Assembly: GCF_000527695.1 (NCBI RefSeq)
Contig: NZ_ATSX01000001.1
Coordinates: forward strand, 558,001 to 622,000
Length of the DNA stretch: 64,000 bases
Direction: 5' to 3'
DNA from: Commensalibacter papalotli (ex Servin-Garciduenas et al. 2014)
GTDB lineage: Bacteria > Pseudomonadota > Alphaproteobacteria > Acetobacterales > Acetobacteraceae
The notes below the pieces were generated by a model that was not told the origin of the DNA, searched no databases, and saw only the letters and a list, made by a program, of their open reading frames with translations. This document shows positions 18,263-26,859 of the stretch, piece after piece; position 1 is the stretch's first letter; the number at the start of each line of letters is the position of its first letter. A program made the translations under genes and the position numbers.

Positions 18263-19582
18263 ATGCATTACGATTTAATATTAAAAAATGGCGTTTGTGT
18301 TTTTCCTTGGGGTGAGGAAAAAACGAATATTGGTATTAAAAATGGCCGTATTATTTCTTTGACTGTTGAGATAAGCGATGAGGCAGAACAAATTCTTGAC
18401 GCCCAAGGATTGCATGTATTGCCAGGATTAATGGATTGTCATGTCCATTTTCGAGAACCGGGAAATGCTCTGGTTGAAACAATTGAAACTGGAACTAAGG
18501 CTGCGGCTTTGGGTGGATTAACCACGGTTTTTGATATGCCAAATACCAATCCGGTTACGGCTGATTTGGAAACAGTGCAATGGAAGCAAAAACGTGCTTC
18601 TGAAACCAGCTGGATCAACTTTGGGTTTTATATTGGTGCAACCCGTGAAAACACTAAAGATTTAGCGAGTTTAGAATCTCAAAAGGGTGTATGCGGCATT
18701 AAAGTTTATGCTGGTTCTTCAACAGGTTCATTAATGGTAGAGGATGATGCAAGCCTGGAACAAGTTATGTTGCATGGGCATCGTCGTGTTTGCTATCATG
18801 CCGAAGACGAGTATCGCCTGCAAGAAAGAAAAAAACTTTTTTGTGAAGGAATGCCTTATGAAAATCATAGTAAATGGCGCGATGAAGAAACTGCGTTTCT
18901 AGGAACACGTCGTATTATTGCTCTTGCACGTAAAACAGGTCGTCCAGCACACATTCTCCATACCACTACTCAAGAAGAAATGGAGTGGTTGGTTGATCAT
19001 AAAGACATTGCCACCGTTGAAGTATTGGCTAATCATTTAACGCAAATTGCCCCAGAATGTTATGAGCGGTTAAAAGGCTTTGCGGTAATGAATCCACCTA
19101 TTCGTGACAAACGTCATTATGATGCTTGTTGGGAAGCTGTGCGTAACGGAGTTGTTGATGTGGTTTCATCGGATCATGCGCCTCATGATCCTAGTTTGAA
19201 AGCACAACCTTGGTTATGTTGTCCTTCTGGAATGTTAGGGGTTCAAACAATTGTGCCATTGATGTTAAATCATGTAAATGAGGGGCGATTATCTTTAAGT
19301 CGTTTAGTTGATGTAATGTCGGCTAATCCAGCACGAATTTATGGGATGCCTTCTAAAGGGCGTATCCAAGTGGGTTACGATGCAGATTTTACGCTAGTAG
19401 ATATGCAGAAGAAACGCATTATTACCAATGACTGGATTGCATCTCCAGCAGGATGGACCCCTTATGATCAAGTAGAAGTTAAGGGATGGCCGATGGTAAC
19501 AATTGTCAAAGGGCGTGTTGTTATGCAAAATGATGAAATGTTGGGTAGACCAAAAGGCGAACTGGTTAATTTTTTACCATAG
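18263..19582 (+). CDS. pyrC: Dihydroorotase
   Basis: Dihydroorotase closes carbamoyl-aspartate to dihydroorotate in pyrimidine synthesis. The 439-residue length fits the class I (PyrC/AllB-like) amidohydrolases. Visible metal-site motifs are DCHVHFREPG (His pair near 60), the GIKVYAGSSTGSL Lys region (probable carboxylated Lys), HILHTTTQEE and SSDHAPHDPS with the catalytic Asp. It begins 21 bases after asnB and may be read through from that operon. An allantoinase or other amidohydrolase is a less likely alternative; no purine-degradation genes are nearby. Confidence 0.9.
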   Translation: MHYDLILKNGVCVFPWGEEKTNIGIKNGRIISLTVEISDEAEQILDAQGLHVLPGLMDCHVHFREPGNALVETIETGTKAAALGGLTTVFDMPNTNPVTADLETVQWKQKRASETSWINFGFYIGATRENTKDLASLESQKGVCGIKVYAGSSTGSLMVEDDASLEQVMLHGHRRVCYHAEDEYRLQERKKLFCEGMPYENHSKWRDEETAFLGTRRIIALARKTGRPAHILHTTTQEEMEWLVDHKDIATVEVLANHLTQIAPECYERLKGFAVMNPPIRDKRHYDACWEAVRNGVVDVVSSDHAPHDPSLKAQPWLCCPSGMLGVQTIVPLMLNHVNEGRLSLSRLVDVMSANPARIYGMPSKGRIQVGYDADFTLVDMQKKRIITNDWIASPAGWTPYDQVEVKGWPMVTIVKGRVVMQNDEMLGRPKGELVNFLP

Positions 19583-19640
19583 AATAATTGTTTAATTTGA
19601 GTTATTTATAAATACGTAAATTGATTTTAGGATTATAGAG

Positions 19641-20015
19641 ATGAAAATAGTATTACAAGCAGGAATTGTTGGTTTAGGGTTGATTGCGGGTGGTTCTGCG
19701 TTTGCTCAGGATTGGGCAGCAAGTTGTGGTCACGAACCCAAAGCACCAACCATCAATGTATCCAATGTAACCAATTATAACAGCAGTGTTGAACATTATA
19801 CAGCTTATGATAAAGCTTCACGTGCATATTATGCTTGCGTTGCAAAGGCTGCACATGCAAAACAAACAGCTATAAGTCAAAAAGCTGCTGCGGATATGGA
19901 ACCTTATAAAAAAACAACAACAGATGTACGTAATCGTATTACAGCGAACTTAACTAAAATACAGACTGAATTAAAAGCAGGTGGAAAAAAATTAGGGGCA
20001 AAACCTAAAAAATAG
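19641..20015 (+). CDS. Small secreted protein of unknown function
   Basis: I do not recognise this 124-residue protein. It has a clear signal peptide ending SAFAQ near residue 23 and a short mature part with two Cys (in AASCGHE and YYACVAK), many Ala and Lys, and a basic tail (GGKKLGAKPKK). The helical, Ala-rich central part has no catalytic motif. It lies between pyrC and the YfgM-like gene with its own spacer on both sides. Probably periplasmic or surface-associated. Confidence 0.6.
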   Translation: MKIVLQAGIVGLGLIAGGSAFAQDWAASCGHEPKAPTINVSNVTNYNSSVEHYTAYDKASRAYYACVAKAAHAKQTAISQKAAADMEPYKKTTTDVRNRITANLTKIQTELKAGGKKLGAKPKK

Positions 20016-20093
20016 GTTATGTAGATGTTTAAGCTGCTTTATAGGCAAAGATAAAGGCAGGCATTCTGTGATGAGAAAAGGGAGTACGAGTAG

Positions 20094-20798
20094 GTGTCTG
20101 AGGACCTATTAAAAGAGATTGACGCAGATATGCGCGCAGAGACAATAAAAAATGCAGCACGCCGTTATGTTGTTTTTGTAGTTGTACTAATTGTTGTTGC
20201 TCTTGTGGCGTTGGGGATATGGCAATATAAAAGCTGGCAACATCATAAAGCTATACAAGCGGCTTCCTTTTCTTATTTTAATACGATGCAGCCTGTTATT
20301 CCAATGATGGAAGGTCAAACAGTTCCAGTTGATGCTAAAAATGCAGCAATTAAACAATTAAAAACATTATCGGATCATTCACCTCAATCAATACGTGCAT
20401 TGTCTCAATTGGAGCGGGCAGGCTTGCTTGCTGATCAAGGTAAAATTAAAGAGGCCTCTGTTATTTGGGAAACTTTGAGGGCTGATCAAACGGCATCTTC
20501 AGCTTTTCGCTCTTTGGCAGGTTTGTTGTGGATACAACATCATCTTGATAACGCGTCTCCTGCGGATCTTCGTACTCGTATAAATGAATTGCTTGGACAG
20601 CAAACGCCTTGGTATGGATTGCTCAAAGAATCCGAAGCATTATTAAATTTACGGACAGGAAAGTTGATTGAGGCACGCCAAATTTTTGGTCAATTATCAA
20701 TAGATATGAATACCTCACCAGGATTACGTCAACGTGCCAGTGTAATGTTACAAATTATTGCTCATAATAAAACCGTTAATAAAAAGGGTAACCCATGA
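20094..20798 (+). CDS. YfgM-like tetratricopeptide membrane protein
   Basis: The protein has 234 residues and starts with GTG. One transmembrane helix (about 25-45, YVVFVVVLIVVALVALGIW) follows a short charged cytoplasmic stretch, and the rest is a periplasmic helical region with TPR-like repeats. The family (DUF2133/YfgM, tetratricopeptide-like) acts with the Sec translocon and periplasmic chaperones. It overlaps bamB by 4 bases (ATGA), giving the YfgM-BamB-Der order conserved in many proteobacteria. That conserved order is the main support for the name. Confidence 0.85.
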   Translation: MSEDLLKEIDADMRAETIKNAARRYVVFVVVLIVVALVALGIWQYKSWQHHKAIQAASFSYFNTMQPVIPMMEGQTVPVDAKNAAIKQLKTLSDHSPQSIRALSQLERAGLLADQGKIKEASVIWETLRADQTASSAFRSLAGLLWIQHHLDNASPADLRTRINELLGQQTPWYGLLKESEALLNLRTGKLIEARQIFGQLSIDMNTSPGLRQRASVMLQIIAHNKTVNKKGNP

Positions 20799-22174
20799 CA
20801 AAATCTTTGCCTGCAACGCATAAAGGTTTTTCTCGTCGTTCGATATTACTGGCCACTGGAGGCAGCATGGCGCTGGTTGCTTGTGGGCATAAAAATAGCA
20901 AACCTATTTTGGTTGGTAAACGTGCAGATGTATTCAGCTCTGGTGCAGGATTAATGGTGGATCAGGACGATCATACACCTATTACCATTCCCGCCCCTGT
21001 TATCGATTCAAAATGGATGCAAGAAGGACGGGTTCCAAGCCACACTTCTATTCATAGTGCTATCGGTGGAGTGAGAAAAAGATGGGATTGCAGCATTGGT
21101 TCTGGAAATTCAGAGCCAAGCCCTTTGGCGTTTATGGCCTTAGGATCAAAAGGCAGAGGAATTGTGAGTACAACCCCAGTCGTTGATGGCGAACGTTTTT
21201 TCACAGTTGATGCTGTAGGAAAAGTGACAGCTTTTGATTGGAAAACAAAAAAAGTTTTATGGAAATTAAATCCTAATAAAAAAGGTTCAAAATCTAGTAA
21301 TCTCGGTGGTGGTATAGGCCTCACTGATGATGCGCTATATGTTGTTGATGGTGTGGCACAAACGTTACGTGTGGATCGCAATACAGGTAATGTTGTCTGG
21401 CGAATAGACGTTGGTACTCCAGGGCGCTCTGCACCAACGATTGTTGATGAGCGTGTATATTTTGGCACGATTGATGGCAGTCTTTTTTGTTTGGATTCCA
21501 AGACAGGAAATCAAATTTGGTCTTATCAAACAGGCAGCGTACAAACTAAATTGTTTGGACAACCAGCGCCTGCTTATTTTGATGGAATTATTGTTGCAGG
21601 GTTTGGTACAGGGGATTTGGTTGCCTTACGTGCTGAAACAGGTGAACAAATTTGGACTGAGACTTTGGGGCGCAGCGGTCGTGATTCAGACACAGATTTT
21701 TCTGCGATTAGTGCATTACCAGTCATTGTTGACGGTACGGTTTATGCAATCAGTGTTGGTTCTGTATTAGTTGCGATTGATGTGCGTTCAGGTCGAAGAT
21801 TATGGGAACGTGAAGCGGCTGGTCAAAATGCAATGGTTGTTATATCAGATTGGTTGTTTGCGTTATCATTGGATCAACAACTTGCTTGTTTAGATCGTGT
21901 CACAGGCAGAGTACGTTGGGTTACTCAGTTGCGACGCTTTAAAAATGAAGAAAAATCAAAAGATCCTATTGCTTGGTATGGTCCCGTATTGGGTGGTGGT
22001 CAGTTGATTTGTATCAGTGATTTTGGGGATAATGGTTTGGTGACCATTGATCCCGCAACGGGGAAGGTAACAAAGGTTGTGAAAACAGATATTACACCAG
22101 CGCTTGCCCCGGTAATTGTTAATGAGAATTTGCTGGTCCTTGGACAAAATGGCAAATTGACTGCTTTTGGATAG
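20795..22174 (+). CDS. bamB: Outer membrane protein assembly factor BamB (PQQ-repeat lipoprotein)
   Basis: BamB is the beta-propeller lipoprotein that helps the BAM complex insert outer-membrane proteins. The 459-residue protein has a lipoprotein signal with lipobox ALVAC (Cys29) and, unusually, a twin-arginine pair (SRRSILL) just before the hydrophobic segment. The mature part shows repeated PQQ-type blades such as GKVTAFDWKTKKVLWKL, TGNVVWRIDVG, SKTGNQIWSYQTG and TGEQIWTETLG. It sits between the YfgM-like gene (4-base overlap) and der (11-base gap), its usual context. bamE of the same complex is at 39981. Confidence 0.92.
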   Translation: MTKSLPATHKGFSRRSILLATGGSMALVACGHKNSKPILVGKRADVFSSGAGLMVDQDDHTPITIPAPVIDSKWMQEGRVPSHTSIHSAIGGVRKRWDCSIGSGNSEPSPLAFMALGSKGRGIVSTTPVVDGERFFTVDAVGKVTAFDWKTKKVLWKLNPNKKGSKSSNLGGGIGLTDDALYVVDGVAQTLRVDRNTGNVVWRIDVGTPGRSAPTIVDERVYFGTIDGSLFCLDSKTGNQIWSYQTGSVQTKLFGQPAPAYFDGIIVAGFGTGDLVALRAETGEQIWTETLGRSGRDSDTDFSAISALPVIVDGTVYAISVGSVLVAIDVRSGRRLWEREAAGQNAMVVISDWLFALSLDQQLACLDRVTGRVRWVTQLRRFKNEEKSKDPIAWYGPVLGGGQLICISDFGDNGLVTIDPATGKVTKVVKTDITPALAPVIVNENLLVLGQNGKLTAFG

Positions 22175-22185
22175 GAATAAAATAC

Positions 22186-23565
22186 GTGGCATTATCCACT
22201 AAATCTTTACCTGTGATTGTAATTGCTGGACGTCCTAATGTTGGAAAGTCTACTTTATTTAATCGTTTGGCAGGCAGACGATACGCAATTGTAAATGATC
22301 AACCAGGTGTTACGCGTGATCGTAAATCGGTTGATATTGAATTGCGATATCGCAATGTAACTTTGGTGGATACTGCGGGGTGGGAAGAAGACGATCCACA
22401 AACTGTATTTGGTCGGATGCGCCAATCCTCTGAAAGTGCAGTTGCATCTGCTGATGTTGTTATTTTCTGTGTTGATGCGCGTTCAGGTATTAATCCTGTT
22501 GATGAGCATTTCGCGCAATGGTTAAGAAAACAAGGCAAGCATATTATTCTGGCAGTAAATAAAGCTGAGGGTAATGCGGGTAATATTGCTGCATTAGAGA
22601 TGTATAGCTTTGGTTTGGGAGAGCCTTATCCTGTTTCTGCAGAGCATGGTAATGGGATCGGTGATCTTATAGAAGCAGTCTTAGATTGTTTGCCAAATGA
22701 AGAAGAAAATGACGAGTTCGAAGATTTTGAGAATGAAAACGTTGATCGTCCTCTAAAATTGGCCATTGTTGGGCGTCCAAATGCTGGAAAATCTACTTTG
22801 GTTAATCAGTTGTTAGGTGAACAGCGCGTTATTACTGGACCAGAGGCAGGATTAACGAGAGATTCTATTTCAGTCTTTTTGAGAGATGAAGAGGGTGAAG
22901 TAGAGCTGGTTGATACAGCAGGGCTGCGCCGTAAAGCTAGAATTGATGAAACTCTAGAAAAAATGTCCGTCTCGGCTTCTTTGGAAGCATTAAAGATGGC
23001 TGAAGTAGTGGTTTTGGTTATCGATGCAGAGCTGGGTGTGCATGAACAAGATCTACAAATTGCACGTTTGATTGAGAGAGAAGGGCGCTGTTGTGTTCTT
23101 GCTTTGAACAAATGGGATATTTTAGAAGATAGAGAAGCAGTTCGTCAGGCAATTAAAGATCGTATTGAAATTTCATTGACTCAAATGAACGGGATTGCTG
23201 TCGTTTCTTTCTCGGCTTTGACAGGTAGAGGTATCCATAAACTGTTGCCTGCCGTACGTAGAGCATATGCAATATGGAATAAACGTGTTCCAACGGGTGC
23301 TTTGAATCGTTGGTTTGAAGAAGCGATTACGCGTCACAGTCCTCCTATGATTGAAGGCCGTCGTTTAAAAATACGTTATATTACTCAGATTAAAGCTCGT
23401 CCACCAACATTTGTTTTATTTGGAACAAGAACGTCAAAGATACCTATGGATTATCAAAGATATTTGGTTAATGGGTTAAGGGCTACTTTTGATATGCCAG
23501 GAACACCGATACGACTGCAGTTCAGGGATAGTAAAAACCCTTATGCTACCCCTTCAAAAGATTAG
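22186..23565 (+). CDS. der: Ribosome-associated GTPase Der (EngA)
   Basis: Der is the double GTPase needed for 50S subunit maturation. The 459-residue protein starts with GTG behind an AGGAA site. Two G domains stand in tandem: GRPNVGKSTLFN with DTAGWEED and NKAE (the first domain lacks the usual NKxD Asp, common in this family), then GRPNAGKSTLVN with DTAGLRRKA and NKWD. A C-terminal KH-like domain follows (RLKIRYITQ). An acidic linker (DEFEDFENENVD) joins the G domains. It closes the yfgM-bamB-der run and is followed by a terminator. Confidence 0.96.
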   Translation: MALSTKSLPVIVIAGRPNVGKSTLFNRLAGRRYAIVNDQPGVTRDRKSVDIELRYRNVTLVDTAGWEEDDPQTVFGRMRQSSESAVASADVVIFCVDARSGINPVDEHFAQWLRKQGKHIILAVNKAEGNAGNIAALEMYSFGLGEPYPVSAEHGNGIGDLIEAVLDCLPNEEENDEFEDFENENVDRPLKLAIVGRPNAGKSTLVNQLLGEQRVITGPEAGLTRDSISVFLRDEEGEVELVDTAGLRRKARIDETLEKMSVSASLEALKMAEVVVLVIDAELGVHEQDLQIARLIEREGRCCVLALNKWDILEDREAVRQAIKDRIEISLTQMNGIAVVSFSALTGRGIHKLLPAVRRAYAIWNKRVPTGALNRWFEEAITRHSPPMIEGRRLKIRYITQIKARPPTFVLFGTRTSKIPMDYQRYLVNGLRATFDMPGTPIRLQFRDSKNPYATPSKD

Positions 23566-23575
23566 GGATGTTATT

Positions 23576-23610
23576 AAGAGCTGAATTGTTAAAAGTTTAG
23601 CTCTTTTTTT
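23576..23610 (+). terminator. Rho-independent terminator after der
   Basis: A 7-bp stem (23576-23582 with 23599-23605) is followed by T residues. The loop is long (16 bases). Confidence 0.7.
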
Positions 23611-23954
23611 ATAGTATATAAATAACAGTTATGTTGAATTTATTTGTTTATATTATTTCATTTCATGAGGAAGTATATAAATACTCAGGATCATTACAAT
23701 TAAAAGTAATAGTCGACGAGGGTTGAAAAGCCAATAAATTACATAAATGAATATTAAATGAATATTAAGAAAATTTAATCAAATATCCATTACTAAAAAG
23801 TCAATAATAAAAAGTTATCTGATAATATAATGTTGTTTTTTTCATATATTTAAAGAATTTTATTAAATAATAATAATTTTTTGTAAATATTGACATTTAA
23901 TAAGTTTATAAACATTATCGGCAATAGATGAGTTTATAAATATATAGGTCAATT
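23611..23954. other. Very AT-rich gap upstream of the serine recombinase
   Basis: No gene is visible. Two features stand out: an 11-bp tandem duplication (23745-23755 and 23756-23766) and, next to the recombinase, a palindromic GTTTATAAAC (23904-23913) inside a resolvase-like segment (23891-23923), with AGTTTATAAA repeated at 23931-23940. The composition is lower in GC than neighbouring genes. Confidence 0.5.
23891..23923. promoter_or_regulatory. Candidate resolvase (res-like) recombination site
   Basis: The segment begins TGACATTTAATA and ends TTATCGGCA, whose reverse complement TGCCGATAA resembles the TGTCYGATAA-type arm of Tn3/gamma-delta res sites. Between the arms is the palindrome GTTTATAAAC with central TA. 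It lies 32 bases upstream of a serine recombinase, where res sites or autoregulatory operators usually lie. The arms are not quite symmetric about the palindrome, so this is tentative. Confidence 0.35.
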
Positions 23955-24518
23955 ATGGTTAATATTGGATATGCTAGAGTATCAACAACTGAACAAGATA
24001 CAGCTTTACAAATAAAAGCGTTAAAACAATTTGGTTGTGATAGCATTTATGAAGATAAAGCCTCTGGAGCTAAGACAGATAGACCAGAATTATTAAAAGC
24101 CCTTTCCTATTTAAGAGAGGATGATGTATTAGTTGTATGGAAATTAGATCGTCTTGGGCGATCAATAAAACATCTAATAGAAATTGTAAATGATCTAGAA
24201 GCTCGTAAGGTTGGTTTTAAATCCTTAACGGAGAATATTGATACAACAACACCTGGTGGGAAGCTTGTCTTTCATTTATTTGGAGCGTTGGCACAATTCG
24301 AACGAGATTTAATCAAAGAGCGAACCAAAGCTGGATTAAAAGCTGCCAGAGACCAAGGTAGAATAGGTGGAAGACCAATTGCAATGACAGATGATAAGCT
24401 TAAAAAAGCAAAAGAACATTTACAAAATGGGTTAAACGTTAGAGAAGCTGCTGCACGTATTAAAGTTTGTACAACAACCTTATATAAAGCTCTCAATATT
24501 AAAAAATCTTATATGTAA
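23955..24518 (+). CDS. Serine recombinase (resolvase/invertase family)
   Basis: This 187-residue site-specific recombinase has the catalytic Ser10 in YARVSTTEQD, the DRLGRS motif near residue 70, the long E-helix region GALAQFERDLIKERTKAGL and a C-terminal helix-turn-helix of the Hin/Tn3-resolvase type (LNVREAAARIKVCTTTLYKAL). It is complete and looks functional. No transposase, invertible gene pair or integron gene is adjacent, so it may be a leftover of a mobile element or a resolvase acting on the site just upstream. The closeness of that site fits self-regulation. Confidence 0.92.
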   Translation: MVNIGYARVSTTEQDTALQIKALKQFGCDSIYEDKASGAKTDRPELLKALSYLREDDVLVVWKLDRLGRSIKHLIEIVNDLEARKVGFKSLTENIDTTTPGGKLVFHLFGALAQFERDLIKERTKAGLKAARDQGRIGGRPIAMTDDKLKKAKEHLQNGLNVREAAARIKVCTTTLYKALNIKKSYM

Positions 24519-24872
24519 AAAGATATATTATTTTTTGATTAATTGATATTGCGAGTTGGTAAGTCTGAATTACAAATATATTCCCTTTAGTTAAGATTGT
24601 ATCCTCTAAGTTTTTTGGATTGTTATTTAAAGAATAATTATAAAACCCGAGATAAAGCTAAATAATAACCTAAAAAGGTGTGGTTTATATATAGGATTAG
24701 ACTTTAAAGAAATAAATTATCTTCTCCTATTAAAATATTTGTTATTGCGATCATGAAAAAATACAGAATTTGTCATATTTTTGCCTAAAAGATTGTTAAA
24801 ACTCATTATTAGAGCACAAGGATAGTTTTGAAATAATTTTAAATTGTGTCAATGGAAATAGGGATTATAATA
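24519..24872. other. AT-rich intergenic region, no gene seen
   Basis: About 350 bases separate the recombinase from the Spy-like gene. No open frame with protein-like composition, RNA gene or clear repeat is visible. The promoter of the downstream gene should lie near the end of it. Confidence 0.4.
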
Positions 24873-25439
24873 ATGTTTAACAAAAAAATGCTGACTTCTT
24901 TAGTGGTTGCAAGTGGATTAAGCTTTGGTGCTGCTGGGGCAGCTTTTGCACATCCTGCTCCTCCTCCTCCTCCTCCTCCTCCAGGTGAAGACATGCCTCC
25001 ACCTCCACCACATCATCCAAGAATGTTTGGCCCAGGGGCAGGTCCAATGGGGATGATTTTCCAAGGTATTAAGTTAACCAAAGAACAAAAGCAAAAAATG
25101 AGCGATATTATGGCTGACGCTCGTAAAGAAGAAGCCAAAAATCGCGATAGTATGAAGACAATTCATGATCAGATGGCAACAGCTTTGTTATCTTCTGGCA
25201 AGGTAACAGCTGAAAGCTTACAACCTATTTTAGACAAACAAGCAGCTTTGGAAAAAACAGTTAAGGCTGCACATGTTAAAACAATCCTTGCTTTACGTGA
25301 TGTGTTAACTCCAGAACAGCTTGCCAAAGCAAAATTACGATATAGTAAAATTAAATCGATTAAAGAACAAATGAAAGAGTTGCGTGATATGGATGCACCT
25401 GCTCCAGAAGATGCACCAGCACCTCCTCCATTACCATAA
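24873..25439 (+). CDS. Spy/CpxP-like periplasmic protein with Pro-rich segments
   Basis: The ATG at 24873 gives about 188 residues with a signal peptide ending AAFAH. Next comes a Pro-rich stretch (a run of eight prolines, then more Pro/His), a helical core of about 100 residues with LTKEQKQKM near the start and LTPEQLAKAK near the end (the LTxxQ motifs of Spy/CpxP), and a Pro/Ala-rich tail. The family binds unfolded proteins or metals in the periplasm under envelope stress. His-rich HHP near residue 50 could bind metal, which is speculation. A terminator follows. Start sites further upstream lack a sensible signal peptide. Confidence 0.8.
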   Translation: MFNKKMLTSLVVASGLSFGAAGAAFAHPAPPPPPPPPGEDMPPPPPHHPRMFGPGAGPMGMIFQGIKLTKEQKQKMSDIMADARKEEAKNRDSMKTIHDQMATALLSSGKVTAESLQPILDKQAALEKTVKAAHVKTILALRDVLTPEQLAKAKLRYSKIKSIKEQMKELRDMDAPAPEDAPAPPPLP

Positions 25440-25467
25440 TCTTTGATTGATTCGAGATGTTAATAAG

Positions 25468-25503
25468 GCCTGTTACTCTTTATGGAGTGACAGGCTTTTT
25501 TTG
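25468..25503 (+). terminator. Rho-independent terminator after Spy-like gene
   Basis: An 11-bp stem with one G-U pair (25468-25478 with 25485-25495) and a 6-base loop is followed by seven T. Confidence 0.85.
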
Positions 25504-25553
25504 TTTGATAGTATAATCATTTGAATATGTTTATTGTTAAAAGTGTATCCCAA

Positions 25554-26477
25554 ATGAAGTATTATTTTAAGTTTTCAATTAGTCTTTTAGTAGCTTCTTT
25601 CTTGATGCTTAGTATCAAAAATACTTTGGCAGATGAGCCCAGTTCTTACACAGATATGCCAAAAGCATGTCAAAATATTGATTTGGCATCAATGACTTTT
25701 GAACTACCATTATTGACGCAGGAATTGACACAAGAACAACGAAAGAAAATTCGAGAAATACTAGGCGAGGCATATACACAAGCTTGTATAGTAAAATTGC
25801 AGTATGATGGCTTATTACAACAAATGATCTCAGTGTTATTTCAAGATAACAATGTTACTAGCCAAAAATTAAAGCCATTCTACGATCAATTACTGTCTTT
25901 GATACAAAATCGTATAGAAATTAATATTAAAACTGTAGAATCTATTCATAAAATCTTATCAAATAAAGAATGGAGTATACTTATTTCTGAGAACGCAGAT
26001 TATATAGAGAGTAAAAATAAGTTTATTAGACAACAAACGGGTCTGCAGCAATCCTATGATGATTTAATTAGTGGAAATTATAATAGTGAATTTATAACAC
26101 TTGCTTTGATGCCGTCATCATTTTGTATAAAAAACAATCCTAAGATTAAAATATTAGAACAAATAATTGCAAAGTCATCTTTAACAAATTCTCAAGAGGG
26201 ACTTTTCCGTAATATCATGAGACTTCAGGAGAGGCAAAGTTGTATTGCACGTCAAGAGATGAATCAATTAACATTACAATTATTAAAGTTAATTGCAATG
26301 AAATCAGATCAGGCGCAGGAAAATCAATATATACAGATTTTTAATCAGTTGAGTAGTAAAGCTTATTTACTTGATTATTATCAAATAGAGGCGTTATCTT
26401 CTTTGATTAAAATTTTAATTCCTGAACAGAAAAATAAAATAAGAGAGAGTTATATAATTATCAATGGGATATTATAA
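25554..26477 (+). CDS. Periplasmic protein with two diverged Spy-like helical repeats
   Basis: The ATG at 25554 gives 307 residues with a signal peptide ending TLADE; earlier in-frame starts at 25521 (TTG) and 25527 exist but no start has a good ribosome site. I see two related helical regions: about 55-150 with LTQEQRKKIREIL and a Spy-like spacing (VTSQKLKPFYDQL matching VTAESLQPILDKQ of the neighbour), and about 200-305 with LTNSQEGLFRNIM and LIPEQKNKIRE. The first repeat aligns by eye with the core of the preceding Spy-like protein. Function is unknown; a periplasmic chaperone-like role is inferred. The ORF end overlaps the convergent merR stop by 6 bases. Confidence 0.65.
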   Translation: MKYYFKFSISLLVASFLMLSIKNTLADEPSSYTDMPKACQNIDLASMTFELPLLTQELTQEQRKKIREILGEAYTQACIVKLQYDGLLQQMISVLFQDNNVTSQKLKPFYDQLLSLIQNRIEINIKTVESIHKILSNKEWSILISENADYIESKNKFIRQQTGLQQSYDDLISGNYNSEFITLALMPSSFCIKNNPKIKILEQIIAKSSLTNSQEGLFRNIMRLQERQSCIARQEMNQLTLQLLKLIAMKSDQAQENQYIQIFNQLSSKAYLLDYYQIEALSSLIKILIPEQKNKIRESYIIINGIL

Positions 26478-26840
26478 ATCCAGAGATTTCTTCATATCTT
26501 CATAAAATTTGCGTTTATATTTAATTGTTTCTAAGGTTTTTTGTAGCTCTTGCAATTGATGTTCAACTTTTTGCTGTTGTTTTTTAAACAAATTTAACCT
26601 TTGTTCAACAGTGCTATCTCCTTCATTAATCCATTGTATAAATTGTTTTATCTCTTTAAGGGTCATACCCGAGTTTTTTAAGCAATGGATCAGAGATAAC
26701 CACTCTAGATCACTTTCTTGAAATTGTCTGATACCATTAGAATTTCGTTGAACAAAGGGAAATAATCCTTCTTTGGCATAATAACGCACAGTATGAGGAT
26801 TCATGTTCATTTTCTTAGCAACATTATGAATAGTATACAT
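26472..26840 (-). CDS. MerR family transcriptional regulator
   Basis: This 122-residue regulator has an N-terminal winged helix-turn-helix (YTIHNVAKKMNMNPHTVRYYAKEGLFPF, quoted only in part: MNPHTVRYYAKEGL) and a C-terminal coiled-coil dimer helix. It lacks the Cys residues of metal-sensing members, so a small organic effector is more likely. It lies 19 bases after the MFS exporter on the same strand and is probably co-transcribed with it, so it is the natural regulator of that exporter through the dyad at 28062-28098. The gene end overlaps the convergent Spy-like gene. Confidence 0.9.
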   Translation of the reverse strand: MYTIHNVAKKMNMNPHTVRYYAKEGLFPFVQRNSNGIRQFQESDLEWLSLIHCLKNSGMTLKEIKQFIQWINEGDSTVEQRLNLFKKQQQKVEHQLQELQKTLETIKYKRKFYEDMKKSLDL

Positions 26841-26859
26841 TATGGCCTCTATGAATAAA

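Noticed and set aside
23611-24872. A genomic island or prophage around the serine recombinase.
   Set aside because: No integrase, phage structural genes, transposase or tRNA attachment site is present; only a lone recombinase can be supported.
24958-25015. Pro-codon run in the Spy-like gene as a microsatellite or CRISPR-like repeat.
   Set aside because: It is in frame, follows the signal peptide and encodes an ordinary Pro-rich linker.
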